Positions 44,661-51,949 of a DNA stretch of 64,000 nt are shown here, piece by piece (position 1 is the stretch's first letter; every line of letters begins with the position of its first letter). The translations under genes were made by a program, and so were the position numbers. A model generated the notes under the pieces. The model did not search any database and was not told where the DNA came from. It saw only the letters and a list, made by a program, of their open reading frames with translations. The stretch spans positions 18,797 through 82,796 of the forward strand of contig CAIXEA010000152.1 of NCBI GenBank assembly GCA_903918315.1. The letters run 5' to 3'. Source of the stretch: an uncultured Acetobacteraceae bacterium (GTDB lineage: Bacteria; Pseudomonadota; Alphaproteobacteria; Acetobacterales; Acetobacteraceae).

Positions 44661-46349
44661 TTGCCACGTTTTCTTTCGCTACGTTCAAAAAGGACTGTTC
44701 CCTTGCCAGAAGCACCCATCCGTACGGCGTTGTTCGTCGATTTCGACCAGGTTTATGGTGGACTGTACCGCATTCGACCGGAAGCGGCGGAACGCTTCGC
44801 CACCCAGCCCGACAAATGGCTGCGCTTCTTCGAAGAAGGCCGCCATGTCGGCGGCTTCGACGACAATGAGGACCCGACTCAGCGGGTGATTCTGGTGCGG
44901 AAATGCTACCTCAATCCCGTGGGTTCGGTGCGCAACTCCACCCCGGGCCCCTTCCGCAACGGCGTGCCGGGCCGCGACACGGCCGAAAGCTTCAGCAAAT
45001 ACCGGGCCTATTTCACCCGCGCCGCATTTTCGGTGGTGGACTGCCCGCCGCTGACCAGCCGCGGCAAGAACTCCGCCGATATCGTGATGGCGATGGATAT
45101 CATCGACGCGCTGGGGCACAAAACGCATTTCGAGGAATTCATCATCCTCTCCGGCGACGCCGATTTCACGCCGGTGCTGCTGCGGCTGCGGGAGCATGAC
45201 CGCGCAACGACCATCCTGGGCGATACGCTGGTCGCGGCGGCCTATCGCGCGGCCTGCGACAACCAGGTGCGCCAGCAGGACTTCATCGAGCAGGCGATGG
45301 GCCTGACCGCCCCGCCACCGGGGGCGCGCGACGAAGAAGACCGGATCAACGGCGCCCGCCCATCCGTGATCACCAACGTCACGCAGGCCGTCACCCTGTA
45401 TCTGCGCCAGGGCGGCCCCCGCCCGATCAACCACCTGATCCCGGTGTTCAATGGGTTCCCCGAATTCGTCTACCCCGCGGACGGGCTGAAATGGTTCGGC
45501 TACGGTTCCCTCACCCGGCTGGTGGAGGAAATGGCGCATCGCGAGCCCGCGTTGCAGATCGACAAGAGCGACCCCAGTTTCTGGGTCCTGTCCTGCCTGC
45601 CGGCCTCGGAAGACGGAGATCAATCGCCCGACGACACCGAACTGACAGCCCGCATCATCAGCTGCGTGCGGGAGATTCTGGCGCAGGAACCCGAGCCGGT
45701 CCCGCTTGCGCGGCTCGGTCAGTTGGTGCGTCATGACCTGCCGGAGCTGGGCGATGCCGATTGGCCCGGCGGCGCCCGGTTCGCCGATTTGCTGCGTGAC
45801 GCGCGCGATCCGCATATCGTGGTACTGCCGGAACCGCCCGGCTACGCCCATGACCCGATCGCCCATCCGGCGAATGACGTGCGCCAGCCGGCCGACACCG
45901 AGCCGGGCACGGCGATGCGCGGGCTGGTGGCCAAGATCACCCAGGTGTCCGGTTGCCCGGCGCTGCGGCCCGACGAATTCCGGCTGCTGTTCGAACAGAT
46001 TGCCGCCGAGTTGCAGCAGTTGAACGGCGCCCCGGCCGTGCCCTGGACGCAATGGTATCTGGCCTCGGCCGTCTATGAACGCTGCGCCGAACATGGCGCC
46101 CGGATCACCCGCGACGCCGTGTCGTATATCCTGACCAGCCTGGAAAATGCCGGCTACAACTGGCATGCCGGCGTGGACTATCACACCCGCGACAACCTGA
46201 CGGAGACGTTCCTCGACAACGTGGAAGCGCTTTGCGAGGGCGCGCGGCTGGAGTTGTCGGATGATGAGCTGACGCTGCTGGAAGATTGGATCTGCGATAC
46301 GCAGATCGAACCCCCCGCTTCGATCAACCCGTCACCGGTGGAGCCGTAA
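44661..46349 (+). CDS. NYN-domain RNase-like protein with OST-HTH/LOTUS-like domains
   Basis: 562 aa from TTG 44661; TTG 44703 just before EAPIRTALFVDFDQVYGG is a strong alternative. The N-terminal NYN (PIN-like) nuclease domain has acidic motifs FVDFD (25-29), KNSADIVMAMD (136-146) and LSGDADFTP (163-171), all apparently intact. Two winged-helix segments follow: about 240-305 (VTQAVTLYLRQGGPRPINHL...) and about 328-400 (LGQLVRHDLPELGDADWPGG...), the latter with an OST-HTH/LOTUS spacing. The C-terminal ~150 residues are unassigned. In eukaryotes this combination (MARF1/Limkain b1) degrades bound RNA; the bacterial role is unknown. Confidence 0.8.
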   Translation: MPRFLSLRSKRTVPLPEAPIRTALFVDFDQVYGGLYRIRPEAAERFATQPDKWLRFFEEGRHVGGFDDNEDPTQRVILVRKCYLNPVGSVRNSTPGPFRNGVPGRDTAESFSKYRAYFTRAAFSVVDCPPLTSRGKNSADIVMAMDIIDALGHKTHFEEFIILSGDADFTPVLLRLREHDRATTILGDTLVAAAYRAACDNQVRQQDFIEQAMGLTAPPPGARDEEDRINGARPSVITNVTQAVTLYLRQGGPRPINHLIPVFNGFPEFVYPADGLKWFGYGSLTRLVEEMAHREPALQIDKSDPSFWVLSCLPASEDGDQSPDDTELTARIISCVREILAQEPEPVPLARLGQLVRHDLPELGDADWPGGARFADLLRDARDPHIVVLPEPPGYAHDPIAHPANDVRQPADTEPGTAMRGLVAKITQVSGCPALRPDEFRLLFEQIAAELQQLNGAPAVPWTQWYLASAVYERCAEHGARITRDAVSYILTSLENAGYNWHAGVDYHTRDNLTETFLDNVEALCEGARLELSDDELTLLEDWICDTQIEPPASINPSPVEP

Positions 46350-46377
46350 CCGCTACCGCTTGACCGGGCCCGCCGCT

Positions 46378-46893
46378 TTACCGCGCGCCCGGGCCGAAGC
46401 CGGGCATCTGCATCTTCATGCCGTTGATCATCATGTCGCCCGGCTTCATGTCAGCCGGACAGGGGCCCAGCCATTTCGCGGATTGGGTCATGGTCTGATC
46501 CGCCCCAGCCCCCTGCATCGGCGGGTCGAAATGCGATTTCATGACCGTGGTATAGGCTGAATCGCCCGTGATCGTGGTGACCGAATGGGATGTCACCTGC
46601 CGTGATCCAACCTGGCACACCGAATCGCTGGTGATGGTGGCGCCATCGCGCCGCGTGCTGTGCTGGCTGCACACGTTCCCCATGGTGCCGGCCCCCATCT
46701 CCCGCGCTTTCGCTTCCACCACCGCGTCGACACACAGGCTCATGAGCTGCGCATCGCTGCGCCCCGTATCCATCGATGTTTCCCACAAGCCGGGCTTGCG
46801 CGCCGGCATGTCCTGCGCGCAAGCCACGGGCGCGTAAGCCAGGGGGGCGAAGCCGCACAATGCGGCGGTGATCAGCGATGACAGACGAATCAT
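46378..46893 (-). CDS. DUF3617 domain-containing exported protein
   Basis: 171 aa from ATG 46893. A signal peptide (MIRLSSLITAALCGFAPLA... ending ACAQ) is followed by KPGLWETSMD, the start of the DUF3617 family, and the paired cysteines LCVDA and NVCSQH, VCQVG and GPCPAD. Members are periplasmic proteins of unknown function, 150-180 aa. It sits 11 bases after the aminotransferase stop on the same strand, so it is probably the end of a three-gene unit with the GGT-like protein. Confidence 0.85.
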   Translation of the reverse strand: MIRLSSLITAALCGFAPLAYAPVACAQDMPARKPGLWETSMDTGRSDAQLMSLCVDAVVEAKAREMGAGTMGNVCSQHSTRRDGATITSDSVCQVGSRQVTSHSVTTITGDSAYTTVMKSHFDPPMQGAGADQTMTQSAKWLGPCPADMKPGDMMINGMKMQMPGFGPGAR

Positions 46894-46904
46894 GGCGAAA
46901 CCCC

Positions 46905-48065
46905 TTACATCCAATGTTTCAAACGTTCCGAAGCCTCAATCATATCGGCCTCCGGGCCGCAATAGCTGAAGCGCAGGAAGCGGTGGCCGCGGGTGCGATC
47001 GAAATCGACGCCGGGTGTGACCGCGACGCCGGTTTCCGCCAGCATCCGCGCGCAAAACGCCATGCTGTCATTCGAGCGCCCCGCCAGATCGGCGTAGATA
47101 TAAAACGCGCCCTCCGCGGGGCTGAGCCGATCGAATCCGGCCTCGGGCAGAGCGCGCAGCAGATGGTCGCGGGATCGGCGGTAGCGGACAATATTGGCCT
47201 GTAGCTCAGCATGGCAGTCGAACGCCGCCTCCGCCACGACCTGGGAAATATAGGGCGCGCTGATGAACATATTCTGCGCCAGGCACTCGACCGGGCGAAC
47301 GAGGTCCTCGGGCAGGATCAGCCAGCCGATGCGCCATCCGGTCATTGAGAAGTATTTGGAGAAGCTGTTGACCACCACGGCGTTCGCACTGAACCCGGCG
47401 GCGGAGGCGATAGCGCTGTCGTAATGCAGCCCGTGATAGATCTCGTCGCTGATCAACCGCACCCCATTGGCGTCGCACCAGCGCGCGATGGCGGCCAGTT
47501 CATCCGGATGCAGCATGGTGCCGACGGGATTGCAGGGGCTGGCGACGATCAGACCGTCCGGCTTGGGGTCGAGCGCCTCCAGCATGGCCACGCTGGGTTG
47601 GAACCGGGTTTCCGGCCCCGCCTCCATGATCACCGGGGTCATGCCGAGCGCGGTGATGATATTGACATAAGGCGGGTAGAACGGCGCCGCCATCGCCACG
47701 CGGTCACCGGGATCGAAGGCCGCCAGGAACGCCAGCGGAAATGCGCCGGAGGCCCCAACCGTCACCGCCACACGCTCGATCGGCAGCTCGATCCCATACC
47801 AGTCCCGGTAATGCGCCACGATCCGTTCGCGCAGCGAGCGGCGGCCGAAGGCCTCCGTATACCCCAGGGGATCGCCGGAGCGGAGCGCGGCTTGTGCCGC
47901 CGCCACCGCGCCAGCGGGGGCACCGGTGCCGGGCTGGCCCACTTCCATGCGGATCGTACGGACCCCACCCGGCGGCAAGGCCGCCTGACGCGCATTCGCG
48001 GCCGAGATGACGTCCATCACCATGAACGGCGGTGCGAAAGCCCCCCGCCCGACCTTGAGGGCCAC
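46905..48065 (-). CDS. Class I/II PLP-dependent aminotransferase
   Basis: About 386 aa if it starts at GTG 48065, immediately after the GGT-like stop; ATG 48023 is an alternative, but homologs usually retain the ~14 residues before FMVMDVISAANARQ. Active-site features: SPCNPVGTMLHPDEL (Asn), LISDEIYHGLHYD (Asp/Tyr), NSFSKYFSMTGWRIGW (Schiff-base Lys) and RFLRFSYCG (carboxylate Arg). The fold-I enzyme transaminates an amino acid; the subgroup (aromatic versus alanine/aspartate) cannot be fixed by eye. Confidence 0.85.
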   Translation of the reverse strand: MALKVGRGAFAPPFMVMDVISAANARQAALPPGGVRTIRMEVGQPGTGAPAGAVAAAQAALRSGDPLGYTEAFGRRSLRERIVAHYRDWYGIELPIERVAVTVGASGAFPLAFLAAFDPGDRVAMAAPFYPPYVNIITALGMTPVIMEAGPETRFQPSVAMLEALDPKPDGLIVASPCNPVGTMLHPDELAAIARWCDANGVRLISDEIYHGLHYDSAIASAAGFSANAVVVNSFSKYFSMTGWRIGWLILPEDLVRPVECLAQNMFISAPYISQVVAEAAFDCHAELQANIVRYRRSRDHLLRALPEAGFDRLSPAEGAFYIYADLAGRSNDSMAFCARMLAETGVAVTPGVDFDRTRGHRFLRFSYCGPEADMIEASERLKHWM

Positions 48066-48067
48066 CG

Positions 48068-49504
48068 CTAGCCCCCGGTCGCGGCGAGGCCGGCGTCCCG
48101 CGGATCGGTCGCGAAGCCGCAACTTTCAGCGCGGCCAGGCAGATAGCGGGAGCAGGCGATCACATTGGCGCGCCCGGGCTCGGGCACGCTGGCCGCCATC
48201 GGCTGGCCGGTGCGCAGGGCGTTAAGCAGCGCGGCCGCCACGGCGGTGGGCGCGCCCGCCTGACCGGACCCGGCGGCCCCGGCGCGGAAGGCATACTCCG
48301 ACGGGTTCCAGACGATCCCCGCCGACAGCAGCGGCAGCGTCGCCGTGTGGGGCGAGGCGGCCAACAAGAAGCCAAGCCCTGGCACCATGCGGCCAGTGCC
48401 GAACAGGTTGTCCATCGTCATGGCGCACATGACCGCGTTGCCCGCCTGATCGACGGCGCCGAAGCTGGTCGAGGCCGGCAACGGTGGCAGCCCGGCTGGC
48501 GGCAGATCAGCCGTTTGCAGCACTTGCTCGGCGCTGATGCCGCCGGCACGCCAGCGGGCGGCCGCGGCCAGCCCGCGCGCGGTGGCGGCGCCAAGGTCAT
48601 TCGGATTCCGGCTCAGGACCCCGAAGGCCGCGGCGGAAGCGAGGCCGCCATCGGCCGGCGGCGGCAAAAAGGCGATCTTGTCCTGCTGGTATGAAGCGAT
48701 CAGCGCGCCAACCGCCTTGGGTAGCGCGCCGCGCAGATCCGCGACGGTCATCGGCCCGCCGGCCTGACGGGATCCGTCCTCGATCCGGCGCGCGAGCACG
48801 CCCTGATACAGGTCGCCAACCCCGGAAACACGCAGCTGCGACAGGGTGCCGGCCAGTTCCGGCTGAATCATGGTCTGACCTTCGACCAGCGGCGCCCCGC
48901 CCCGGCTGAACACGGCCCGGGCACCGGGATCCGCCATCAGCGGGCCGGAAACGAGCGCGAGGTCACGGACGAAGGCGCGCGACGCCGGGGTGCCCTGGCG
49001 CGCCAGTTGCTCGGCCTGACCGACGAGGCTTTCGAAGGGCAGCTTGCCGTAGTGATTGTGCAGCAGGAACAGGCCACGCGCCGTCATCGGCAAGGCGGCC
49101 GGACGATCGCCGCCCCCGGATGCCGGCGCGGCCGGCACGAAGACAATCGCCTCCGGGATACCACCGTTCAAAGACCGCTTATCCGCCGCGTAAGCCAGAC
49201 AGGCACCACCGCCGCCCAGCCCGGCGCGGGACGGGAGCGTGACCGACAGGGCGAATCCCATCGCCACGGCCGCATCGGCCGCGGAGCCACCGCCTGAGAG
49301 AACCTCCCGCCCGACCAACGCCGCGCGGGGTTCATCGGCCACCGCGCCACCGAGAAACCCGCCGACATAGCCTTGCTGGCCGGGCTGCGGGCCGCCGCCG
49401 CCGAACAGTGAGTCGCTCACTTTGTCGATGGTGCCGCATGCCGCGAGGGACAGGCTGATCAGCAATGAGACAGCAGCGCGAGGCCGCGCTAAACTCGCCC
49501 TCAT
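48068..49504 (-). CDS. Gamma-glutamyltransferase-family lipoprotein with altered active-site residues
   Basis: 478 aa from ATG 49504. The N-terminus ASLARPRAAVSLLISLSLAA followed by C is a lipobox, so this is a periplasmic or outer-membrane lipoprotein. GGT fold segments are clear: REVLSGGGSAADAAVAMGFA, RAGLGGGGACLAYAAD, DNLFGTGRMVPGLGF. The nucleophile region, TTHxSVVD in E. coli GGT, reads STSFGAVD, replacing Thr with Ser; the SSGG oxyanion region reads PADGG, and the FREtAP substrate loop is missing. It may be a Ser-nucleophile relative or an inactive binder. Its ATG overlaps that of the divergent M48 gene. Confidence 0.75.
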   Translation of the reverse strand: MRASLARPRAAVSLLISLSLAACGTIDKVSDSLFGGGGPQPGQQGYVGGFLGGAVADEPRAALVGREVLSGGGSAADAAVAMGFALSVTLPSRAGLGGGGACLAYAADKRSLNGGIPEAIVFVPAAPASGGGDRPAALPMTARGLFLLHNHYGKLPFESLVGQAEQLARQGTPASRAFVRDLALVSGPLMADPGARAVFSRGGAPLVEGQTMIQPELAGTLSQLRVSGVGDLYQGVLARRIEDGSRQAGGPMTVADLRGALPKAVGALIASYQQDKIAFLPPPADGGLASAAAFGVLSRNPNDLGAATARGLAAAARWRAGGISAEQVLQTADLPPAGLPPLPASTSFGAVDQAGNAVMCAMTMDNLFGTGRMVPGLGFLLAASPHTATLPLLSAGIVWNPSEYAFRAGAAGSGQAGAPTAVAAALLNALRTGQPMAASVPEPGRANVIACSRYLPGRAESCGFATDPRDAGLAATGG

Positions 49505-50876
49505 GCCGCCCTGTATCCGATCCGTCCTGCTCGCGCTGTCGTTGGCCATAAGCGCCTTATCCCTTCCGCCGTTGTCGTCGTCCGCCTTGTCGCAGGAACG
49601 GGAACCGAAGGCCCGCCTGTTCCTGATCCGGGATGCCGAAACCGAAACGCTGCTGCGTGGCTTCGCCACCGCGATCTACCGCGCCGCGGGGCTGGACCCG
49701 CGCACGATCCGCATCGTCCTGGTTCGGGATCGTGCCATAAACGCCTTCGTCACCACCGGCAACCGGATGTTCATCCACACCGGCCTCCTGCTCCAGACCG
49801 ATTCGGCGCTGGAGGTCGTTGGCACCATGGCGCACGAAACCGGGCATGTCGTCCATAACGACATCAGCAAAGCGCACGACAACACGCGCGAAACCATGCT
49901 CAAGACGCTCGGTAGCCTGCTGATCGCCGGCGCCGCCGGGATCGCATCACATGACGGGGGCGTGGGCGCGGGGGCGATGATGGGCGGCCTCTCGATGGCG
50001 CAGCGCGGGTTCATGTCGTTCTCACGCACGCAGGAAGAAAGCGCCGATGATGCCGCGCTGCGGTTTCTCGATCGTCTGGGCTGGTCCGCCCGCGGTCTGG
50101 CGCGCCTGTTTGAGCGGTTGCAACTGGAAGACGCGCTGGTCTCCGACCGCACCGACCCCTATCTGCTGACCCATCCGCTCAGCCGCGATCGCGTCAGCTT
50201 CGTGCGGGATCATATCGCCGCGACACAAGGGATGGGCGACCTCCCCCCCAGGCTGGAGGCCGATTACCGCCTGGTTCGCGCCAAGCTGGATGGCTTCCTG
50301 AGTATTCCCAGAACCGTGCTGCGCGCCTATCCGGCCACGAACACGTCCCCGGAAGCCCGCTATGCCCGCGCCGCGGCGGAGCATCAGTTCAGCCACCGGG
50401 CGGAGGCACTGGCCCTGATGGACGGCCTGATCGCGGAGCAACCCAATAATCCCTGGTTCCACGAACTCCGCGGCCAGATCCTGTATGAAAACGGCCAGGC
50501 GGTCCCGGCCGTCGCCGCCTACCGGCAAGCGGTCCGGCTGGCATCCGACCAGCCCTTGCTGCGCCAGGGCCTGGCGCAGGCGATGCTGGAGACGGGCGCC
50601 CCCGCCATGATCCGCGAAGCGGTCGAGGTGCTGGACATCGCCACCCGCCAGGACCCCGAGGACGACACCAGTTGGCATCTCCTCGGCATCGCCTGGGGCC
50701 GCGCGGGCAATATCGGCCAGGCGAATCTGGCCTTGGCGGAGGAAGCGATGCTGACCCGCGACGTCACATCCGCCCGACGCTTCGCTCGCGTCGCGGGCGA
50801 TTCCCTGCCACAAGGTCCCGCCAAGCTACGTGCCCTCGATATCGCCAATGCGATGAAGAAAGAGAACCGAGAATGA
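49503..50876 (+). CDS. M48 family zinc metalloprotease with TPR-like C-terminus (BepA-like)
   Basis: 457 aa from ATG 49503. MPPCIRSVLLALSLAISALS begins a signal peptide. The zinc-protease motif is GTMAHETGHVVHNDIS (HExxH form HETGH), and the third ligand lies in SFSRTQEESADDAALRFL. The C-terminal half, from about residue 280, is helical with TPR-like repeats (AEHQFSHRAEALALMDGL, YRQAVRLASDQPLLRQGLAQ). In E. coli, BepA of this architecture handles outer-membrane protein assembly and LptD quality control. The start codon overlaps the lipoprotein start on the other strand. Confidence 0.88.
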   Translation: MPPCIRSVLLALSLAISALSLPPLSSSALSQEREPKARLFLIRDAETETLLRGFATAIYRAAGLDPRTIRIVLVRDRAINAFVTTGNRMFIHTGLLLQTDSALEVVGTMAHETGHVVHNDISKAHDNTRETMLKTLGSLLIAGAAGIASHDGGVGAGAMMGGLSMAQRGFMSFSRTQEESADDAALRFLDRLGWSARGLARLFERLQLEDALVSDRTDPYLLTHPLSRDRVSFVRDHIAATQGMGDLPPRLEADYRLVRAKLDGFLSIPRTVLRAYPATNTSPEARYARAAAEHQFSHRAEALALMDGLIAEQPNNPWFHELRGQILYENGQAVPAVAAYRQAVRLASDQPLLRQGLAQAMLETGAPAMIREAVEVLDIATRQDPEDDTSWHLLGIAWGRAGNIGQANLALAEEAMLTRDVTSARRFARVAGDSLPQGPAKLRALDIANAMKKENRE

Positions 50877-51610
50877 AGCGCCTCTCGCGGATCGTTGCCA
50901 CGATCCTGACAGTTATGACCGCGGGGCCGCTGCTCGCGGCTGATTTCAGCCCGGATCAACGGGCCGAAATCGTGACCATCATCCGGGAGGCGTTGAGGCA
51001 GGATCCCTCGATCCTGCGTGACGCCATCACCGCCCTGCAGGCTGATGAAAGCGACCGGGAGAAGGTGCAGGCGCGGCAGGCGCTGGCGTCGGTGCGCAAC
51101 CGGCTGGTCACGGCGGGTGATCCGATCGCGGGGAATCCGGACGGGGATGTGACGATCGTCGAATTTTTCGACGTCCGCTGCCCCTATTGCAAACGCATCG
51201 AGCCCACCATGGCGCAGTTCCTGGCCGGGGATAAGAAGGTGCGGCTGGTTTATAAGGATCTCCCGATCCTGGGACCGGCCAGCACGATGGGGTCGAAGGC
51301 GCTGCTGGCGGCGCACCGGCAGCATGGATACGACGCCTTCCGCACCGCGGTGATGAAGCTGCCATCGGATGTCAGCATGACCGCGCTGGAAGGCCTCGCC
51401 AAAAAGCAAGGCCTGGACTGGCCCCGCCTGTCGAAGGACATGGAAAGCGCGGAGGTCAGGGAACAGATCGAAGCCAACCTGACCCTGGCCCATGTGCTGA
51501 GCATCCAGGGCACCCCGGCGCTGATCATCGGCGAGGAAATGGTGCCCGGCGCGATTGAACTCGACGACCTGACCCGGCTGGTCGCCGCGGCCCGGCGCGC
51601 CAGACCCTGA
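50873..51610 (+). CDS. DsbA-family periplasmic thiol:disulfide oxidoreductase (Com1/ScsC-like)
   Basis: 245 aa from ATG 50873, overlapping the M48 stop as ATGA, so translation is coupled. It has a signal peptide (ATILTVMTAGPLLAAD), an N-terminal helical extension rich in QA/D/E, then the thioredoxin fold with VEFFDVRCPYCKRIEP (CPYC active site) and the cis-Pro loop IQGTPALIIGEEMVPGA. The extension suggests a Com1/ScsC-like oligomeric form. It may oxidise substrates of the neighbouring protease or outer-membrane proteins. Confidence 0.9.
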   Translation: MKRLSRIVATILTVMTAGPLLAADFSPDQRAEIVTIIREALRQDPSILRDAITALQADESDREKVQARQALASVRNRLVTAGDPIAGNPDGDVTIVEFFDVRCPYCKRIEPTMAQFLAGDKKVRLVYKDLPILGPASTMGSKALLAAHRQHGYDAFRTAVMKLPSDVSMTALEGLAKKQGLDWPRLSKDMESAEVREQIEANLTLAHVLSIQGTPALIIGEEMVPGAIELDDLTRLVAAARRARP

Positions 51611-51626
51611 TCCCAGCCGATCAAAA

Positions 51627-51661
51627 TTCGTCATGGCCCGGCTCGTCCGGGCCATGACGAA
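51627..51661. repeat. REP-like palindrome A in a convergent intergenic region
   Basis: TTCGTCATGGCCCGG, a five-base loop CTCGT, and the complement form a 15-bp hairpin. The following ~45 bp (GGCATGGGTCAATGGTCTCG...) recur at 51815-51853. It sits downstream of the DsbA gene and may end its transcript. Confidence 0.9.
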
Positions 51662-51738
51662 CTGGGCATGGGTCAATGGTCTCGTCGGTTGGTATCATAC
51701 GAGCCGTCTTACCCTTTGACCGACCTCCCTGCTCCCAC

Positions 51739-51817
51739 CGTCATGGCCCGGCTCGTCCGGGCCAACGACACCCGCATTGTGCCGCGAGAGGTGGCCCGGA
51801 CGAGCCGGGCCATGACG
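51739..51817. repeat. REP-like inverted pair B/C (BIME-like)
   Basis: The 26-mer starting CGTCATGGCCCGGCTCGTCC at 51739 is repeated as an exact reverse complement at 51792-51817, separated by 27 bp. Each arm also contains the small palindrome seen in copy A. The 339 bp between 51611 and 51949 hold nothing else that I can support as a gene; they lie between convergent genes and are mostly these repeats. Confidence 0.9.
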
Positions 51818-51949
51818 AATGGGCATGGGTGAATGGTCTCGTCGGTTGGTATAGGGGCCGATCGGCGTCAGGCATGTTAGATCGAGCCATTTCACCGGTT
51901 TGCCGATCGCTGCGGGATTCATCCTCAACCGGTCTTGTTCCTGACCGGT

